This document shows, one piece after another, positions 44,775-58,014 of a DNA stretch of 64,000 bases. Within the stretch, counting starts at the first letter, position 1. The number at the start of each line of letters is the position of its first letter. Below the pieces are notes generated by a model. That model ran no database searches, was not told the origin of the DNA, and saw only the letters and a list, made by a program, of their open reading frames with translations. Origin of the DNA: Helichrysum umbraculigerum (lineage: Eukaryota > Streptophyta > Magnoliopsida > Asterales > Asteraceae). A program made the position numbers and the translations under genes. Location: the NCBI GenBank assembly GCA_949592205.1, contig CATIUR010000006.1, forward strand, positions 6,395,001 through 6,459,000, given 5' to 3'.

Positions 44775-47702
44775 AAATTTCTGAGAAAGGGTTACCCCGC
44801 AATACTCGCGCACATCACGGAGAAAAAGTCGGAGGAGAAGCGACTTGAAGATATGCCAATCGTTAGAGACTTTCCCGAAGTCTTTCCAGAAGGACTACCT
44901 GGTTTACCTCCACCTAGACAGGTTGAGTTCTCGATTGATCTCGTGCCGGGTGCCGCACCGGTGGCCCGAGCACCGTACCGCCTAGCTCCATCTGAACTTC
45001 AGGAGTTGTCCACGCAGTTACAGGAACTCCTGGATAGAGGATTCATCAGACCGAGTTCTTCACCTTGGGGAGCTCCGGTCTTGTTTGTTAAAAAGAAAGA
45101 CGGTTCATTTCGAATGTGTATTGACTACCGAGAGTTGAACAAACTAACCGTCAAGAACCGATACCCACTACCTCGAATCGATGATCTGTTCGATCAACTC
45201 CAAGGATCAAGCTGTTATTCAAAAATTGATCTTCGATCAGGTTATCATCAGTTGCGTGTTCGCGATGCTGACATCCCAAAAACCGCATTCAGAACCCGTT
45301 ACGGGCACTACGAGTTCCAAGTGATGCCCTTTGGTCTAACCAACGCACCGGCTGTATTCATGGACCTTATGAATAGGGTGTGCAAACCTTACCTCGACAA
45401 GTTTGTCATTGTTTTTATCGATGACATCCTTATCTATTCGCGAAACGAACAGGAACACGCACAACACCTCAGAACCATCCTAGAACTACTTAGACACGAG
45501 GAGCTTTACGCCAAATTCTCTAAGTGTGAGTTCTGGATAAACACCGTTCAATTCCTTGGACACGTTATCGACAGTTAGGGAATTCATGTAGACCCGTCGA
45601 AAATCAAAGCAATCAAGAACTGGCAAGCACCAACCACTCCCACCGAGGTACGCCAATTCTTGGGATTGGCCGGTTACTACCGTCGTTTCATCGAAAACTT
45701 CTCAAAAATTGCCAAACCCCTCACAGTGCTGACTCAGAAGGAAAAGAAATTTGATTGGACCGATAAACAAGAGTCGGCATTTCAACTCTTGAAATCCAAG
45801 CTTTGCAGTGCACCCATTCTATCTCTACCCGAAGGCACCGATGACTTCGTGGTATACTGCGATGCTTCTCACCAAGGTCTCGGTTGCGTGCTGATGCAAC
45901 GAGACAAGGTCATTGCTTACGCCTCCAGACATCTTAAAGTTCACGAGAAAAACTACACAACTCACGACCTCGAGCTAGGGGCCGTGGTGTTCGCTTTAAA
46001 AATCTGGAGACATTATCTTTATGGTACCCGCAGCACTGTATTCACCGACCACAAAAGCCTCCAACACATTTTCAACCCGAAAGATCTTAACATGAGGCAA
46101 CGTAGATGGGTTGAATTACTCACCGATTACGACTGTGAGATCAAATATCATCCGGGCAAAGCAAACGTGGTTGCTGATGCTCTCAGTCGTAAGGAATGAA
46201 CAAAACCACACCGAGTCCGGGCACTCAGTATTACCATTCATAACGACCTCACCACCCAAATACACCTTGCCCAACTCGAAGCCCTGAAACCTGATAACTT
46301 CAAGAACGAGGCCTTGCGAGGCATGGACAGACAATTCGAGATCAGACCCAACGGAGTTAAGTATTTCTCTAACCGAATCTGGTTGCCTAATTTCGGGAAC
46401 CTTCGGGACTTGGTGATGGATGAAGCTCACAAGTCCAAATAATCTATCCACCCGGGATCCGACAAAATGTATCACGGCATCAAGGAGTTTTACTGGTGGC
46501 CGAATATGAAAGCTGACATTGCTTTGTACGTCAGCAAATGTTTAACTTGTTCCAAGGTCAAGGCCGAGCACCAAAGACCTTCTGGATTGCTCCAACAACC
46601 TGAAATTCCTCAATGGAAATGGGAGCAAATTAAAATGGATTTCATAACCAAACTACCTAAATCGACGAGCGGTTGCGATACCATTTGGGTGATCGTCGGT
46701 CGTCTCACCAAATCGGCTCATTTCTTGGCAATCAGAGAAACCGACAAGATGGAACGCCTTACGCAAATTTACATCAAAGAAATCGTTTGCCAACATGGTG
46801 TCCCTCTCTCGATTATCTCTGACAGGGATGCCCGTTTCACATCTCGCTTCTGGCAATCACTCCAAAAATCATTGGGTACCCGTCTCGATATGAGCACCGC
46901 GTACCATCCTCAGACCGATGGCCAGAGCGAACTAACTATTCAGACACTGGAAGACATGCTACGAGCCTGCGTAGTTGATTCTGGTACAAATTGGGAAAGA
47001 CATCTACCGTTGTGCGAGTTCTCGTACAACAACAGCTATCACGCCAGCATTAAAGCTGCACCTTTTGAGGCACTGTACGGTCGTAAGTGCCGATCACCGA
47101 TCTGTTGGACTGAAGTGGGAGAGAGTCAACTCACTGGTCCTGAACTCATACATGAAACCACAGAGAAAATCGTTGAAATCCAAAACCGACTCAAAGCCGC
47201 GCGTGATCGTCAGAAAAGCTATGCTGACGTGAGACGCAAGCCACTCGGGTTCCAAGTTGGGGATCGAGTACTCTTAAAAGTATCGCCTTGGAAAGGTGTA
47301 ATCCGATTCGGCAAACGCGGAAAATTAAACCCCAGGTACATTGGACCTTTTGAGATCCTCGAGAAGATAGGTCCAGTGGCATATCGATTGCAGCTGCCCT
47401 CTGAACTCAGCAACGTGCATCCTACCTTTCACATTTCTAACTTAAAGAAATGTCTGTCCGACGAGACACTTATTATCCCACTTGACGAGATTCGCATCGA
47501 TGACAAACTACATTTCGTTGAGGAACCCGTCGAAATTATGGGCCGTGAGGTCAAACAACTGAAACAAAGTCGTATTCCCATCGTCAAAGTCAGGTGGAAT
47601 TCTAGACGTGGTCCTGAATTCACTTGGGAACGGGAAGACCAAATGCGACTCAAGTATCCCCACTTATTCACCGATTCTACCCCGAACGCGACTTCAACTT
47701 GA
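44775..47702 (+). pseudogene. pol: Tekay pol: RT, RNase H, integrase, chromodomain; three in-frame stops
   Basis: Same reading frame as gag throughout, with no frameshift. RT (about 44990-45540): CIDYRELNKLTVKNRYPLPR, KIDLRSGYHQLRV, FGLTNAPAVFMDLMN, and the FIDD active site near 45415. TAG at 45576-45578 (a CAG-to-TAG change would explain it). RNase H (45840-46190): YCDAS, DLELGAVVFALK, FTDHKSL and VADALSRKE, with all four acidic positions kept. TGA at 46197-46199 and TAA at 46440-46442. Integrase (46420-47250): SKCLTCSKVKAEH finger, IKMDFITKLP, SDRDARFTSRFW, STAYHPQTDGQSE. C-terminus: GDRVLLKVSPWKGVIRFGKR, FHISNLKKCLSDETLI, and a chromodomain (VKVRWNSRRGPEFTWERED), stop at 47700-47702. Confidence 0.95.
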
Positions 47703-47723
47703 ATTTCGGGACGAAATTCTTTT

Positions 47724-47736
47724 AACGGGGGGAGAA
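47724..47736 (+). promoter_or_regulatory. Polypurine tract of the complete Tekay
   Basis: AACGGGGGGAGAA directly before the 3' LTR TG; plus-strand DNA primer. Confidence 0.9.
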
Positions 47737-50214
47737 TGTAACAACCGGCAAATTAGGACTAGAATTAGTACCTAATTCTTTGTTGATACATGTAATTAGT
47801 TCTGTGTTAGGCTAATTTATGTATCGGATTATATATTGATAAATATATACAACTTGGCGATTTGACTTAAATCGTACACAATTCAAATAGAATGAAATTC
47901 TATTCGATTAATATGGACGTTGGTGAACAAATGTTTATAAACTAAATAACGCAATTGTGCCCAAAATACTATTTTCAATAATTAGTAATGATCTCGTATC
48001 ACTTGATTAAAGTTTACATGATTTAAAAACAAAAGTACTTAAATTTATTTAAACTACATCATATCCCAAACTATTAAGGATTTAAAGAAATAATACAAGT
48101 AAATTATTAACAAAAGTCTGTAATTTTAAAAGATATAATTAAACGCGAAAAATAAATAATTACCACTTAAATGACGGAGAAAACGAACACCGCACGGAGC
48201 GAGAGGACGGAGGCAGAAAGTGGGAGGTTAAAACCTCCCACCTCCTTTTCTTTTCCATTTATCACTAACTCACTCTCTCTCTCTTATTCTCTTTCTCTCT
48301 TTTCTCTCTCTCATTTAATCATCCACCACCACCCCAATTAAATCCTCAAATACTACATCAAAACGAGCTCGAATCACACCACCACTTTGGAATAAAAGAA
48401 CCACGGCATCACGATCTACATTCCTATCTTTCCGGAATTTCATTTCGGCACCTTGTAAGTTTCCGACAAAATCCCGACATCTCTCGTTTTTTATCATTTT
48501 TACTTGTTTATGGTTTATAATGTCTTGATATGTCCAAAAATGGGTTGGGTAAAAGATTTGGACCGAACGGAAACCGGAAAACTCGTTTTCGGCACATTTT
48601 CCGGCCAACAGACCGCGACGTCGCATTTGGACCCAGATCCATGCGACGTCAGCCTCAACGTCGCACAGCCCCTCGTGACGTCGCATTGTGCGACGTCAGT
48701 CACAACGTCGCATTAAGTTGCGACGTCGCGTATAGCGACGCCATGCTCAACGTCGCAGTCAGGATCTGCGACGTCACACCCGACGTCGCACCCGACGTCG
48801 CACCCAACGTCGCACAAAACAGAACTTTGAAAACTCAGATTTTTAGTAAGTGTCGGAATCAAGATTTTAACACCTGATTTTACCCAAATTCGGATCCAGA
48901 TGCGTTTTTCGTCAAAGCAATATAGTAGAAATAAAAATTTTCCAAGCTGACCTGGCAGCTCGACCCCAGCCAGGGGCTCTGCCCCTTGGACCCCGCCAGG
49001 GGCTGCCACCCCTTGGACCCCGCTACCAGGGGCGCTGCCCCCGACCCCCGTCATTAGATGTTGTAAATACTTTTCACACTAAGTGTCGAACACTTACAAA
49101 TAACGAAATCTGATTCAACGATACACATAATGTTAACACTTTGAATCATTATTACAAACCGTCACCAACGGGCCATACTTGTTTTCAAACTACAAACGGA
49201 TTACTAAACAAACACTTGGACATAACGAGTTGTGTAGACAACTAGCCTAGATGATCTTGCGAGACATCTACTTACTTGACATTACGTGTTTAGGCATTCG
49301 GAGGTTACGGGTTCGGAGAACCAACTGTTGATATTTCTTACTCGTTTATTGATATAAACGCACTTGCAAAGACTCAGGTGAGTCTTACGGCCCCACTTTT
49401 ACTGTTTTATCTTATTGGGGGAGATACATGCTACTTATTTTTCCTGAACACAAGTACTAAACTGATTTCTATACCAAACGGAATTGCATGAGTTATTCAC
49501 TACTTACTGAAGTCTCTCCATCATATATCGTTAGTTATGGACTTAAGCGCGAACAGTAGTTAATGGATCCATTAGGGAAATGACCCTCCCTGCCCGGGGT
49601 AGTAGCGCTACCACGTACTGATTTACACGTAGAAACGGGTGACTATTATTTCGTTACTTATGCTTGCTCAATTTTGAGCATGTCACGGGAGCAACTGATT
49701 ATTTACGGGTTAAGCTTCGATTATGAGTCACATGGCAACGGTATAACTTGATTACTTTACTTTTGCGAGATTTGCAAATACTTGATATACGCCTACGGGC
49801 ACTAATGATGAAATCTTGTGTTCAAACTGATTATTTACTGATAAACCTGTGAGATTCACCAACCTTTTGGTTGACCCTTTTTAGCATGTATTCTCAGGTA
49901 CACTTACGGAGTAGGATCACTCCAGGATTACTAGCTAGAGTCGCATGATTTCCAAACTGCATTTAACGGAGATTCTTTGGCATTATCTTTTGTTGCTATG
50001 GTTATGTAATAGAATCTCCCGCCACATACGCGGACTCTAGGCTTACATATTTTTGTAAAGAAAACTATATGTTTTCAAACGATTAATTTATGGAATGTAA
50101 CTATTTTACAAAACGTCTCATTTAGAGGTCGTTTGCTGTATATCTTGTGCTTTGTATATTGATTAGTAACACCCAAGTATGCTTCCGCAAATCACTAAAT
50201 TTGGGGGTGTTACA
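47737..50214 (+). repeat. 3' LTR of the complete Tekay (2478 bp)
   Basis: Near-identical to 39690-42155. The length difference is one extra 12-bp CCCGACGTCGCA unit in the array (48612-48820). Other differences I noticed are single bases (for example gacctcgcat against gacgtcgcat, gagcctcatgg against gagtcacatgg). Putative intron 49378-49897. Confidence 0.95.
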
Positions 50215-50254
50215 AGTTCGACACTTGGTGAAAATATGAGTTTTCAATATTCTG

Positions 50255-50545
50255 TGAATAGCGACACTAGGTGCGACACTGGGTATAAGTTGCGACACTG
50301 AGGTCAGTGTCGCTTAATGGTGAAATTATAAGTGTTGCGACACTAGGGCTAGTGTCGCAGTTTGCGACATTCATGATTTGGCGACACAAGTAATAGTGTC
50401 GCAGTATGCGACATTCGGGTTCAGTGCGACGCAAAGGTCAGTGTCGTTATGCACGACATTCAGAATTATTACAACATTAAATGTCAGTGTCGTAGTATGC
50501 GACATTCGTGATTGTTAAGCGACACAAGCTTAGTGTCGCAATCGG
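50255..50545 (-). repeat. GCGACACT/AGTGTCGC array in the old minus LTR
   Basis: Repeated TGCGACACT and the inverted AGTGTCGC, with GCGACATTC variants, in about 290 bp. The place in the LTR corresponds to that of the GCGACGTC arrays. Confidence 0.85.
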
Positions 50546-52077
50546 GTTTGGCCCTATGCAACACTACCGACTATTAGTGTTTTCCCAGTTCGGGTTTGTG
50601 GTCAAAAGATCTCGGTTTGACCCGAGACCTTTACACAAGTCTTAAAATGGTTCATAGAGTCCATAAAATATATTGGTTCGTGTGGGGTTAACTCGAGGTG
50701 TCGGTTTTTAAAATAATTCCAAAACATCCTTTAAGTTGTATTTTCGGTTTTGTCGGTTTGTTTCGCCTCTCGTTTTTGACATGTTTTAGCCCGAAATCAA
50801 ATCCACCAACAATCACACATCATCATCCATATCTCTAGTATTTTACCAAATTTTTCCAAGAATTTTAGGGGTCTCCAAGTTAGGTAAATAAAATCTAGAA
50901 ACAACAAAGTTCAAATTTCGGCCAAAACGGACTGTTGCGTACAAACCGAATTTTCTAAACAATCCATGTATTTCTAGAGGAAGTGTTCAACATGAAAGTT
51001 GCATGAACATATGAAGATTTTGGCATATTTTTCATGGTCTAATTCGGTGTACACGATTTTATACAATTTTTCTCCCAAACTGAAAAATCTGGGACAGATT
51101 TGGTATAATTATATATGTGCTTCAAAAACGAGTTTTAACATTATATTTGGACATAATTATGTTAATGGAACTATAAAATATGTAAATGATGAACTTGAAA
51201 TGAAATATAAAGAGAGAGTGGGTGGTTCTTACAAAGAAAATGATGGAGGAAAGAAGAAGAGGATGAAGATGATAACACTTTGGAGCTTGTTCTTCTTGCA
51301 AATATGATGGAGATGATGTGGCTGATCTTGGTGAAGATGGTGAGGCTGAAATGATGATGATGATTCCGATTTGAGGGAGAGAGGAAAAGAGATTGAGTGT
51401 GTTGGTAAAAGATTGAAAAAGTGGTGAATGCATGAAATGGTGTGGGAGTTGAGTGATCAAGTGGAAATAAGAAGGTGGTGTTTGGTGTGGCACATGGCCG
51501 GCCTCACAGGGGGTCCCACACCCAGATTTTTGGTCAAATTTTAATTCTCCAAAGTTATGTTAAGTCCCGTGGTCGTTTACCCGATCGTTTCGTCGTTTGT
51601 TTATACGCTAAACGTTTTATACGCGCGTTTTAAATAACGATTTAAATCTCGATATTTTTGATTGAAGTATTTATTAAAATACTTGAAAACATTTTTTATA
51701 AAGATGTTTGGTTCAAGTGTCGGTCTCGATTTATGTGTTCGTGTTACGATTATTCAATCACGTGATGTTATTTCTACACGTTTTTGTTATCGATATAAAA
51801 TACGACATTTTAAGCGAAAGTTTTTATACGAAAATAATATATTTTGATTTATAAAATTTTTTGATTTCCATTCGATTGTCGGGCACGTCCCGCGCGTTTT
51901 GTAGTGTACGGGTTACTTTATACGATACAAATGATTTGTCAAATATTATCAACATAATAATTATGAGTTTATGAGTTTACTAAATAATTTCATATTATTT
52001 AATATTTTGTTCACCAACGTCCGTATTATGATATCAGAGACCACCCGATAGTAAAACGCACTATTTAACTAACTCGC

Positions 52078-52139
<62 letters not shown>

Positions 52140-52288
52140 ATATACTAATACACAAAATGATACACATAGTTAGCCCTAAAAACAACTACTTACATGTATT
52201 AATGCAATGATTAGGCACTAACACTAGCCCTAATTGGTCGGGTGTCACATTCTCCCCTTGTTAAGAGAATTTTATCCCGAAATTTAGT

Positions 52289-54826
52289 TCAAGTCATGGA
52301 TGGTGTAGAGTCTGTTAATAACTTTGGGTATTTGAGTCGCATCTGGTCTTCCCGTTCCCAAGTGAATTCCGGACCACGCCGCGAATTCCACCGGACTTTA
52401 ACGATGGGAATACAACTTTGTTTCAACTGTTTGACCTCACGGTCCATGATTTCTATTGGTGTCTTGATGAAATGAAATTTATCATCGATGTGGATTTCGT
52501 CGAGAGGAATAATGAGTGTCTCATCAGACAGGCATTTCTTAAGATTAGAAATGTGAAATGTGGGATGCACGCTACTAAGCTCGGGTGGTAGCTGCAATCG
52601 ATATGCCACTGGACCAATCCTTTCAAGGATCTCAAAAGGTCCAATGTACCGGGGATTCAATTTCCCCCGTTTGCCAAATCGGATGACACCTTTCAAAGGT
52701 GATACTTTGAGAAGTACTCGGTCCCCAACTTGGAACTCGAGATGTTTGCGTCTCACGTCAGCATAACTCTTCTGACGATCACATGCGGCTTTCAGCCGGT
52801 TTCGGATACCAATGATCTTTTCTATGGTTTCATGTATGATTTCAAGACCAGTGAGTTGGCTGTCTCCCACTTTGGTCCAATAGACAGGTGATCGGCACTT
52901 ACGACCGTACAGTGCCTCGAAAGGGGCAGCTCCAATACTGGTATGGTAGCTGTTGTTGTACGAGAATTTGCACAAAGGTAAATGGTGTTCCCAGTTTGCA
53001 CCAAAGTCAACTATGCAGGCCCGTAGCATATCCTCCAGTGTTTGAATGGTTCGTTCACTTTGGCTATCGGTTTGTGGATGGTATGCAGTACTCATATCCA
53101 GACGAGTACCCAATGATTTCTGTAATGTTTGCCAAAAGCGTGAAGTGAAGCGACTATCTAATTTCTTTCAGATAGATTCGTGTGAGGCGTTCCATTTTAT
53201 CGGTTTCTTTGATGGCGAGGAAATGAGCAAACTTGGTGAGACGATCGACGATCACCCAAATGGTATCGCAACCGCTCTGTGTTTTCGGAAGTTTAGTGAT
53301 GAAGTCCATAGTGATCTGCTCCCATTTCCATTGAGGGATTTCTGGTTGTTGCAGCAACCCGGAAGGTTTTTGATATTCTGCTTTGACCTTCGAACATGTG
53401 AGGCACTTGTTAATATACGTGGCGATATCGGCTTTCATGTTGGGCCACCAATACAACTCTTTGATGCCGTGATACATCTTGTCGGATCTAGGATGTATAG
53501 AATATTTGGACTTGTGAGCTTCATCCATCACCAAGTCTCGTAGGTTTCCAAAACTAGGTAACCAGATTCGGTTAGAGAAGTACTTGGCTCCGTTGGGTTT
53601 GGTTTCAAACTATTTCTCCATGCCACGCAAGGCCTCATTTTTCACATTTTCGGGTTTGAGTGCTTCAAGTTGAGCGGTAAGAATCTGTATAATGAGATCG
53701 TTGTGAATTGTCATACTGAGGGCTCTGACTCGAAGAGGTTTTACACGTTCTTTTCGACTGAGGGCATCGGCAACAACGTTAGCCTTGCCCGGATGGTATC
53801 GGATCTCACAATCGTAATCAGTAAGCAACTCGACCCATCTACGTTGCCTCATGTTGAGATCCTTTTGATTGAAAATATGCTGGAGACTTTTATGATCGGT
53901 GAAGATTGTGCATTTGGGGCCGTAGAGATAGTGTCTCTAGATTTTGAGTGCGAAAATGACAGCTCCTAATTCGAGGTCATGAGTGGTGTTATTCTTTTCG
54001 TGGATTTTGAGCTGTCGAGAGGCGTTGGTAATGAACTTTTCCCGTTGCATCAACACGCAACCGAGACCTTGGTGTGAAGCATTGCAGTATACCACGTAGT
54101 CATCGTTACCTTCGGGTAAGGATATGATCGGTGCACTGCATAGCTTTTGTTTCAACGTTTGGAAAGCTGACTCTTGTTTATCAGTCCAGTCGAACTTCTT
54201 TTCTTTCTGAGTTAGTGTTGTGAGCGGTTGGGCTATTTTCAAAAAAATTTCAATGAATCGCCGATAGTACCCAGCAAGTCCTAAGAATTGGCGTACTTCG
54301 GTCGGCGTTGTCGGTGCCAGTCAGCACTTGATAGCCTCGATTTTTGAAGGATCAACATGAATTCCTTGACTGTCAATCACGTGTCCAAGGAATAGAACGG
54401 TTTGCATCCAGAACTCACACTTGGAGAATTTGGCATATAATTCCTCGTGTCTGAGTAGTTCTAGGATGGTTTTCAGATGTTGCGCATGTTCTTGTTCGTT
54501 GCGCGAGTAGATCAAGATGTCGTCGATGAAGACAATGACGAACTTGTCGATATAATGTTTGCACACCCGATTCATAAGATCCATGAATACAGCCGGTGTG
54601 TTGGTTAAGCCGAATGGCATCACTTGGAATTCGTAATGCACATAGCGAATTTGAAAAGCTGTTTTTGGAATGTCGGCGTCACGAACTCGTAATTGGTGAT
54701 AACCTGAACGTAGATCGATCTTTGAATAAAACTCGACCCCTGAAGTTGGTCGAACAGGTCATCAATACGGGGAAGTGGATAACGGTTCTTGACGGTTAGT
54801 TTGTTCAACTCTCGGTAGTCGATGCA
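52289..54826 (-). pseudogene. pol: Decayed Tekay-type pol (minus), cut by an Athila insertion
   Basis: Read from right to left: RT starting exactly at CIDYRELNKLTVKNRYPL (54826), FGLTNTPAVFMDLMNRV and FIDDILIYSRNEQEHAQ (54600-54500), FLGHVIDSQGIHVDPSK (54400-54340), RNase H (YCNASHQGLGCVLMQ, with Asn for the first catalytic Asp; VVADALSRKERVKPL near 53780), integrase finger and core (NKCLTCSKVKAEYQKPSGLL near 53400; MGTRLDMSTAYHPQTD near 53100), C-terminal domain and chromodomain, stop at 52289. Several frameshifts split it into six frames. The upstream part (gag, protease, start of RT) lies beyond the Athila insertion and is not in the window up to 62494. Confidence 0.92.
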
Positions 54827-57779
54827 TGATGTAACACAAAAGGTCATGTTTTTACGTACATAATTCTACACCTTTTAGGCTATTCTTCAGTGAAAACATT
54901 TCAAAACAATCACTTTTTACTAAAAATCACCAAGGTAGTCTAAATATAGACGTTGCAATAAAAATCGGTAAAAACGTCCAATTAACACACAAATCGAGGC
55001 GAATTCAATCACCTTAAATATTCCCTTCTTTATTTTATTATGGAATCAATTCTTAATTCATATTTTATAATTCTATAGAAAAATACAAGACCGGAGATGC
55101 AAGAATCATGAAGAACGGGTGAAGAACAAAGAAGATAGAATGCTTGGAACACAACCGATCGTCATCCGGAACACGCAAAAGCTATACACCTCCAAATTTT
55201 CCAAATTCAGTGTCATTAGAAGCGTAACGGAAATACAAATCCAACGGCACAAGAATCAAGCAAATTGGGCTCCGAACGAAGAAGATTCGGGCAAAACAAG
55301 CAACGAAACAGGAGCACGGATCAAGCAGGAAAATAATTGGCCCTTGACAACCCTCCCCCCCTGTGGGTGCTGTATATGGCACCACAAGGGCCGTATATGG
55401 CCTTTAAGTGCCAATTATTCCCTCTTTTGCCTTGATATTTGGCACCCCAATTGGCCCTTGACCCCCACCTCCCCAACCTGTGTTTGTGATTCCCTAGTCA
55501 CACTTTGGAGCTTGTTCCTTATGCTTTGAGACTTGTACCATGCTTTCACCTCCTCCACTATATATAGGAGGCTCACCTCCTCATTTTCATCATCCCATTT
55601 TTCACACACTTCTCTCTCTCTCTATAAATCTCTCTCTCTCTCTCTAGGTTTTCTTTAGTAGTTTCTCTCTCTAGTCTTTCTCTCTAGTTTCTTGCTAGGG
55701 TTTTAAACCCTTGGGCTAATGAGATGATTAGGGAGGGAAACCTTTCCTTTTCTTTTAAATTAGTTATGTAGTTAATTAGTAGAGGCTAGCTTATATAATG
55801 CTTGGATATTATACGAAGAAATACAAGTGTTATTCTGCTCGCAATTCGTATCGATATTTTATATCCTTTCTATTATTAATTTGTCATATGGTTCTTGTTT
55901 GATGTATGTGATTTATTAATGTTAGAAATGTTTATTGGTATGCTTTGTGATTAGTTTCTTGTATTTTTGCCATGATTTAGATAGTAGTGATGATGTTACT
56001 TTTAATATACGATTGAAAACTCGGTGTACTGTTTGATTATACATTTATGATTTTAAACTAAACTATCACCTTTCCTGCAATAAACGTGGTTAGAACCTTT
56101 ATGACAAAGGAGTCATGAACCATTGATAAAACGGTCACTACCTATCTATGTTTTCCAAAATAAACATGGTCTGATTCTGAAGCTGTGGAAATACTCCTTA
56201 ACTTATCGTATAGTACACCGTGAATTAATCAGGGATTTATTGGGCTGGGATTTATTAAGTGAACGGGTTGTTTAGCTATCATAGATGGTTTTACTATAAT
56301 ACAAGCATAGATATATTGAGATCAGATGACCGTAAAGTATGTAATACAGGAAACACTGTAAAAAGGTTGTGGTAGTGGTTACAGCGAGAGTCCTAACTCA
56401 TTCCCTCGTTGCTCACAATCTGACTTATCCTAGGTAGGTTACTGGTATTCCACGGGTTTTGGAGAACATAGTACTAGGACTTACGGATCTCGTATGACCA
56501 ATTCACTATTCCCAGCTTAAAGGAATGGCCTAGATCATCAGTACCTGGAAACCCTTCTATGGGCAATCCCTAGTGATTGGTGCCCCACCCATCATTCCCT
56601 ATACCCTTATGGGTGGGTTGTAGAACAGAGAAAGCAGACCGGCATATGTTATTCCTGGTCTTACCCTGTGAAGCAAAGGTTGACCTAGGAAATTTCCCAA
56701 GATGAGAAATATGGATGCCCTGCTGGTCTTGAGTGAACGGGTTATTTAGCTATCATAGATGGTTTTGCTGTAATACAAGCTTAGATATATTGAGATCAGA
56801 TGACCGTAAAGTATGTAATACAGGAAACGCCGTAAAACGACTGAGTATCCAGTATAGCGTTGAAACACCTCTGGAAAAGTACAAACATGTGGAAGCCATG
56901 GAAAGGTCGTAGGCTGTACACTGTATTACATCCTGGCATAGTCTGTGATCCAGGAAAGACCGTAATATGGGTGAATACACTGTATAGCGTAGGAAACACC
57001 TCTAGTGGAGTACAAATATGTGGAAGCCGTGGAAAACCCTGTAGGTTGAAGATTGTATCACAGCCGAACATCTTTGAATTCAATCACAACCATTAGTGTG
57101 TAAGTTAGCAGTCACCACCTCTCTTAATCTTAAATGCCTTGCCTAGCTTAGATATCTTTGTATGTGTTAAAGAAAGGTCAGTGGATAAATTACGGACTGT
57201 CACCATATTCCTGCACCCCATCTGGAGGGTCACTTGGTCTCGTTAAGAGACAGTGTGGAGGGTTTCAAGGCAGTCCGATCTGATCAGAATCTTGATAGCC
57301 TAGTACTCAGTGACATACTGATCGGTTCATCCGATCCGTAGGGTGCAAGTGTTTACACTACAAGTTATTTACGTGAAAGCAAGACACAAATCTTTAAAAG
57401 ATGTTTTCAAACTAAACATCATCACAGCTATCCTAAGTCATGGTGAACCACGTCCTCGTTATCCTTAAGTGTTATATATGCTAGTCTCCCTTTAGTTTTA
57501 TGCTTTATTAGTTTCAGTAGTTTAATTCAAACACCCTTCAAGTTATTAAAACCCTAGCTTAATTACTAACTAATCAGAACTCAATTCTGCCGTCGTGAGG
57601 AACGACCCTGGATCATCCTTACCGCTTACTCGTATCAGGTATTCATACTAGTTCCAATAGGTAGTGTGGAGGATTAGGCTCCCCCGACTATTATAAATAT
57701 TAAAATTATCCCTGCCGTGCATCTTGGTGGCCGAACCAACGACCGGAGTAAAATCCGACCGACCGTTGGGTGCGCGACA
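54827..57779 (+). repeat. Athila-type 5' LTR C
   Basis: TGATGTAACACAAAAGGTCA at the insertion point in RT, with presumed target duplication ATGCA (54822-54826; the other copy was not found). GCCGTATATGGCC-type words (55370-55405), TATA at 55559, CT-rich leader (55612-55690). A block at 56265-56350 (gaacgggttgtttagctatcatagatgg) recurs at 56732-56830. It ends GGGTGCGCGACA at 57779, followed by an Athila-type PBS. Confidence 0.82.
55559..55566 (+). promoter_or_regulatory. TATA box of LTR C
   Basis: TATATATA in ccactatatataggagg, at the same position relative to the palindromes and the CT run as in LTRs B and D. Confidence 0.55.
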
Positions 57780-57785
57780 AGTTTT

Positions 57786-57804
57786 TGGGGCCGCTGCCAG
57801 GGAC
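57786..57804 (+). promoter_or_regulatory. Primer-binding site, Asp-tRNA type
   Basis: TGGGGCCGCTGCCAGGGAC resembles the Athila PBS complementary to plant Asp tRNA, with a few mismatches. It begins six bases after the LTR end. Confidence 0.65.
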
Positions 57805-58014
57805 GGTAGTACGATTCGGAGCATGTTTAGATAAATTAGTCTTTAAGCGATCCTTTTGACTAGGATTCACCATCCCTGTCAGAAGTTATTTCTGCCGTAG
57901 ATTAGCGTAGTTAGATTATATTACCTTAGCTTAGTTTAGATTAATTTCCCATCTCACCCAAGCTTTAATTCTTAAAACCTTCTTCGTGTGCTGTCTTTTC
58001 TGAAAACTTGGGCA

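Larger units (their letters stand above)
39690..50214 (+). mobile_element. Complete Tekay/Del chromovirus (Ty3), TSD AGTTC
   Basis: 10,525 bp with both LTRs, PBS, an extra ORF, gag, protease, RT, RNase H, integrase with chromodomain, and PPT in canonical order. AGTTC lies at 39685-39689 and 50215-50219. The LTRs differ by one 12-bp unit and about eight substitutions seen by eye in about 2.47 kb, which points to a recent insertion. The chromodomain places it with chromoviruses, which tend to integrate in heterochromatin. Four in-frame stops in gag-pol make this copy defective. Confidence 0.96.
38737..52249 (-). repeat. Tekay-type LTR (minus) split by the complete Tekay
   Basis: Runs TGTCGCACCCCCAAATTTAC... 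at 38737-39689, resumes at 50220, and ends GGTGTCACA at 52249 with a reversed PPT (52250-52263) outside. Net length is about 2.98 kb. It carries a GCGACACT array (50255-50545), a putative intron (39026-39513, minus) and a GT microsatellite (52082-52127). A PBS on its left and a PPT on its right mean it serves two interiors, one deleted (left) and one pol-bearing (right), so a three-LTR arrangement is likely. Confidence 0.85.

Noticed and set aside
52082..52137. GT/TA run as a recombination or Z-DNA element
   Set aside because: An ordinary microsatellite; nothing around it suggests a function.
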